A DNA stretch of 7,330 bases, from positions 1-7,330 of the forward strand of contig WAPZ01000321.1 in NCBI GenBank assembly GCA_015520535.1, given 5' to 3'. Every line of letters starts with the position of its first letter. Position 1 is the first letter of the stretch. Made by a program: the position numbers and the translations under genes. The notes under the pieces were generated by a model. That model was given only the letters and a program-made list of their open reading frames with translations, had not been told where the DNA came from and did no database searches. Of the stretch, positions 5,400 to 7,330 are shown in pieces. The stretch comes from Candidatus Heimdallarchaeota archaeon (GTDB taxonomy: Archaea; Asgardarchaeota; Heimdallarchaeia; Hodarchaeales; S146-22).

Positions 5400-6685
5400 T
5401 ACTGGTGATACTCAAGCACTCGTGGCACTTCTTCCCACGTGTAAACTCGGAGCACCCATAATCTTCGTATATAATAATATAACCCATAAAAAATTGCCAT
5501 CATTAGTACTAAAAGGCTGACAAACACTAAAATCCCCGAAATCTGAAAAAGAAATTCTTCAATGAAACTGGCACTCAAATTAAAGGCAGTATGTAACAAT
5601 ATGGGGATGCCGAGATAATACTTACCCGTCGTTGGTTGTTTCTCTGAAGAGAATTCTATAACCTCTTGCGATAGCTGATCCTCAAAAAACCGATGTTTTA
5701 GAGAAAACATATAATAATAGCCAATAATTGTAGCTGTTAAAATGTGCATGGGCACGGACAACAGCATACGGACAATACCAACTCCTAAAGCCGCAAAAGC
5801 ACCGCTTTCGACTAAAGTTCCGAGAATATATCCAATATTCTCCGCTGTAGCAAATCCTAAAACCCCAACTACGCCGACCGCAATACCTTGTACGGGGACG
5901 GATATTTTATAAGGATTTACGAGGCGTTTAATTATCAAATATTTTCCAAATTCTTCCACCATGGAAACCATTATCAAAATAGCTAATAACAACAAAAAAT
6001 CGTTTGATATTCCAAATAATAGCGAAAAAAACGCCATGATAAGAGCAACACCAACAATTCCAACCAGTTCAACAATAGCAATGGGAATTGAGGCCAGAAC
6101 ACCAGTAAAAAAGTATTTAACGGTGGAAAGCTCCATCTTTTGTAGGAAAGGAACTGGTTTACTAAAATCCTTTAAATACTTGAAGAACGTCCAAAAAGCA
6201 ACAGTCGGTAAAAAAGTAAAAAAGACTGCCAGTGAAAGCAGCCAATCCGTTGTAAAAAAATAAGTTATGGCAAAAAATAAGAATGATAGTATAAAACCAA
6301 CAAAAATCCAATTACGTAGCAATTTTGTGAGGTTTGCATCTTTAGGAGCTTCATTTGGTGTAGTAGGCGCAAAATATCTTCTATTTTTGATAGTAGGAAA
6401 GGTGGACGGTAAATATTTAGCCGAAGTTATAATTATGGGATTTAACTGATGTCCACATTTAATACAATATTTAGCTGTCGATGATTGAGGACTTCCGCAA
6501 TTGGAACATATTTGTTTTAATTTTAAACCACAATAAGGACAAAAAACGCTGTCTAAATCAACATAATTATGACATTGTGGACACTGCCCTTTTAATGGCG
6601 CATTACGTCGTAAAGGTGTGCCACATCGCTTGCAATAATTGGCTGTTGTTTCATTTAACGTTTGACAATTAGGACAACGGCTCAT
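5348..6685 (-). CDS. PrsW-family intramembrane metalloprotease with three N-terminal zinc ribbons
   Basis: The 445-residue protein begins with three CxxC...CxxC zinc ribbons: C4/C7/C18/C21, C35/C38/C49/C52 and C60/C63/C74/C77. A linker leads into about eight hydrophobic membrane segments from about residue 125. The PrsW/CAAX-like active-site motifs are present in order: EEFGK (E244, E245, K248), AENIGY (E282), MHILTATIIGYY (H314) and LHTAFN (H365, N369). The family cleaves within the membrane; bacterial PrsW cuts anti-sigma factors, but the substrate here is unknown. The ribbons, probably cytoplasmic, may dock a partner or substrate. ATG 6685 follows a purine run (AAGAGAG) and a TATA-like box at 6729-6737. 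The 3' end overlaps the radical SAM gene by 52 bases, tail to tail. The last 40 residues are hydrophilic and may be dispensable. Confidence 0.88.
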   Translation of the reverse strand: MSRCPNCQTLNETTANYCKRCGTPLRRNAPLKGQCPQCHNYVDLDSVFCPYCGLKLKQICSNCGSPQSSTAKYCIKCGHQLNPIIITSAKYLPSTFPTIKNRRYFAPTTPNEAPKDANLTKLLRNWIFVGFILSFLFFAITYFFTTDWLLSLAVFFTFLPTVAFWTFFKYLKDFSKPVPFLQKMELSTVKYFFTGVLASIPIAIVELVGIVGVALIMAFFSLLFGISNDFLLLLAILIMVSMVEEFGKYLIIKRLVNPYKISVPVQGIAVGVVGVLGFATAENIGYILGTLVESGAFAALGVGIVRMLLSVPMHILTATIIGYYYMFSLKHRFFEDQLSQEVIEFSSEKQPTTGKYYLGIPILLHTAFNLSASFIEEFLFQISGILVFVSLLVLMMAIFYGLYYYIRRLWVLRVYTWEEVPRVLEYHQYHAASRNKSFIERQPNK

Positions 6686-6728
6686 AAAAATCGACTCTCT
6701 TTCTTATGAAAAGAATATCAAAATATCC

Positions 6729-6737
6729 TATAAAAAA
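6729..6737 (-). promoter_or_regulatory. TATA-like promoter element of the PrsW gene
   Basis: TTTTTTATA on the minus strand lies about 48 bases before ATG 6685, which would place transcription start near 6707 with a leader of about 22 bases. The spacing suits an archaeal promoter, but the AT-rich background makes such matches common. Confidence 0.4.
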
Positions 6738-6740
6738 TTT

Positions 6741-7078
6741 GCGATTACTGAACCTATCAAGAAACACTTGGCAATTAAAATAACAAAAAGGAATTCTTTC
6801 CGCTTTAAAATCAATTTTTTTTGGACTCTAAATAAAATTCTCCCCACAATAATTGTTTCTTCGTTTATTGATAATTTAGGCGTATTTATTTAAGAAACAA
6901 ATTTATCTTGCCGCTACTTTTTCTTGATGAGCCGTGAACTGCAACATGTAAATAATATAGCGAGAAATCTATCCTTTCGAACGAGTTCGGAAAACAACCA
7001 CATTCTTCGCCTCAATCTATGAAAACTATCCCATAATATACGTTGTAAAACAGATTCCAAAATCCGACGGGTTGAAAT
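6741..7078. other. Gene-free stretch between the ArsR-type regulator and the PrsW gene
   Basis: No credible reading frame or structured RNA is visible. The only local structures are a short imperfect inverted repeat, TTTCGAAC-GA-GTTCGGAAA (6975-6993, one bulged base), and a UUGAUGA box at 6924-6930 without a matching CUGA. The stretch holds the downstream region of the regulator and the upstream region of the protease gene. Confidence 0.4.
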
Positions 7079-7330
7079 TTAATCTCTTATAAAACATTTT
7101 TTGATGTTTTTGATGTGTTTTTCGATGTCTGCAAGAATTTGGGGTGGCATTAACAAATAAAAGTCGGGACTAAGGCGGATAATCTTCGACTTTCCTTTTT
7201 TTTCTATTTCTACCAATTTTGCGTCCTTGATTAAACTGATATGATAAGAAAGCGTGCTGGCATCAATCTTGAAGACAACAGATAATTCACAAAGGCATGA
7301 CACTTGCTTAATAAGCAAATAAACAATAAT
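7079..7330 (-). CDS. ArsR-type winged-helix transcriptional regulator, 5' part outside the window
   Basis: The visible frame reads through the window edge, so the true start lies beyond 7330; a TTG at 7318 is only the first in-window candidate and probably not the real one. The recognition part of a winged helix-turn-helix is clear: a helix ending in FKIDASTLSYHISLIKDAKL, then the wing VEIEKKGKSKIIRLS. The S-T-L-S-Y-H-I-S-L-I-K-D-A pattern is that of ArsR/SmtB-like and related archaeal DNA-binding regulators. The C-terminal tail (about 25 residues) is helical and basic (ADIEKHIKNIKKCFIRD), possibly for dimerisation. No metal-binding CxC motif can be seen in this part. What it regulates is unknown; the PrsW gene 393 bases downstream on the same strand is one possibility. 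The stop TAA at 7079-7081 is in the window. Confidence 0.75.
   Translation of the reverse strand: MIVYLLIKQVSCLCELSVVFKIDASTLSYHISLIKDAKLVEIEKKGKSKIIRLSPDFYLLMPPQILADIEKHIKNIKKCFIRD

Noticed and set aside
5961..6672. Plus-strand open frames opposite the PrsW gene
   Set aside because: They are antisense shadows of a protein with clear active-site motifs and zinc ribbons, and they have no recognisable content.
6924..6990. Possible C/D box small RNA (TTGATGA at 6924-6930)
   Set aside because: The first base departs from the C-box consensus and no CUGA D box follows at a suitable distance.
6975..6993. Hairpin-like TTCGAAC/GTTCGG considered as part of a tRNA T-arm
   Set aside because: No acceptor, D or anticodon arms can be built around it.

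Overview
The window is AT-rich and looks archaeal. A clear TATA-type promoter lies before the small gene at 2444, GGTG/AGGTG ribosome-binding sites precede the starts at 2444 and 3879, and the protein types fit archaea: an RHH antitoxin of VapB type, an archaeal-style COG1180 radical SAM protein, and a PrsW protease carrying several zinc ribbons. The zinc-ribbon membrane proteins and unidentified paralogous genes would fit a Lokiarchaeota-like or other deep archaeal lineage, but the phylum cannot be settled from this sequence. No tRNA, rRNA, CRISPR array or transposase was seen.

Left part (12-1971, minus strand): a tight two-gene unit encodes an SMC/RecF-like ATPase (AAA_21 type) followed 7 bases later by a small TOPRIM-fold protein. 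This is the split arrangement of the OLD-nuclease world (compare RloA/RloB and PARIS AriA/AriB), so it is a candidate nucleic-acid-targeting defence module.

Middle (1972-3949): a rearranged accessory patch. It holds a VapB-like antitoxin gene followed by what looks like the broken start of a PIN toxin. On its other side is a decayed second copy of only the 3' end of the next gene (stop codon, frameshift, and a 49-base stretch identical to the intact gene). The intact gene (2764-3879, minus) encodes an unrecognised 371-residue protein. Its N-terminal half has a strand and helix order that recalls the Whirly/PC4-like single-stranded nucleic-acid-binding fold; this is inference. The octamer ACGCTAAC occurs twice beyond its 3' end and once upstream of its start.

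Right part (4191-7330): a radical SAM protein (plus strand) runs tail-to-tail into a PrsW-type intramembrane protease with three zinc ribbons (minus strand), and the two coding regions overlap by 52 bases. A 393-base gene-free stretch then separates the protease from a partial ArsR-type winged-helix regulator cut by the window edge. Nothing in the sequence ties these housekeeping-like genes functionally to the defence-like genes on the left.
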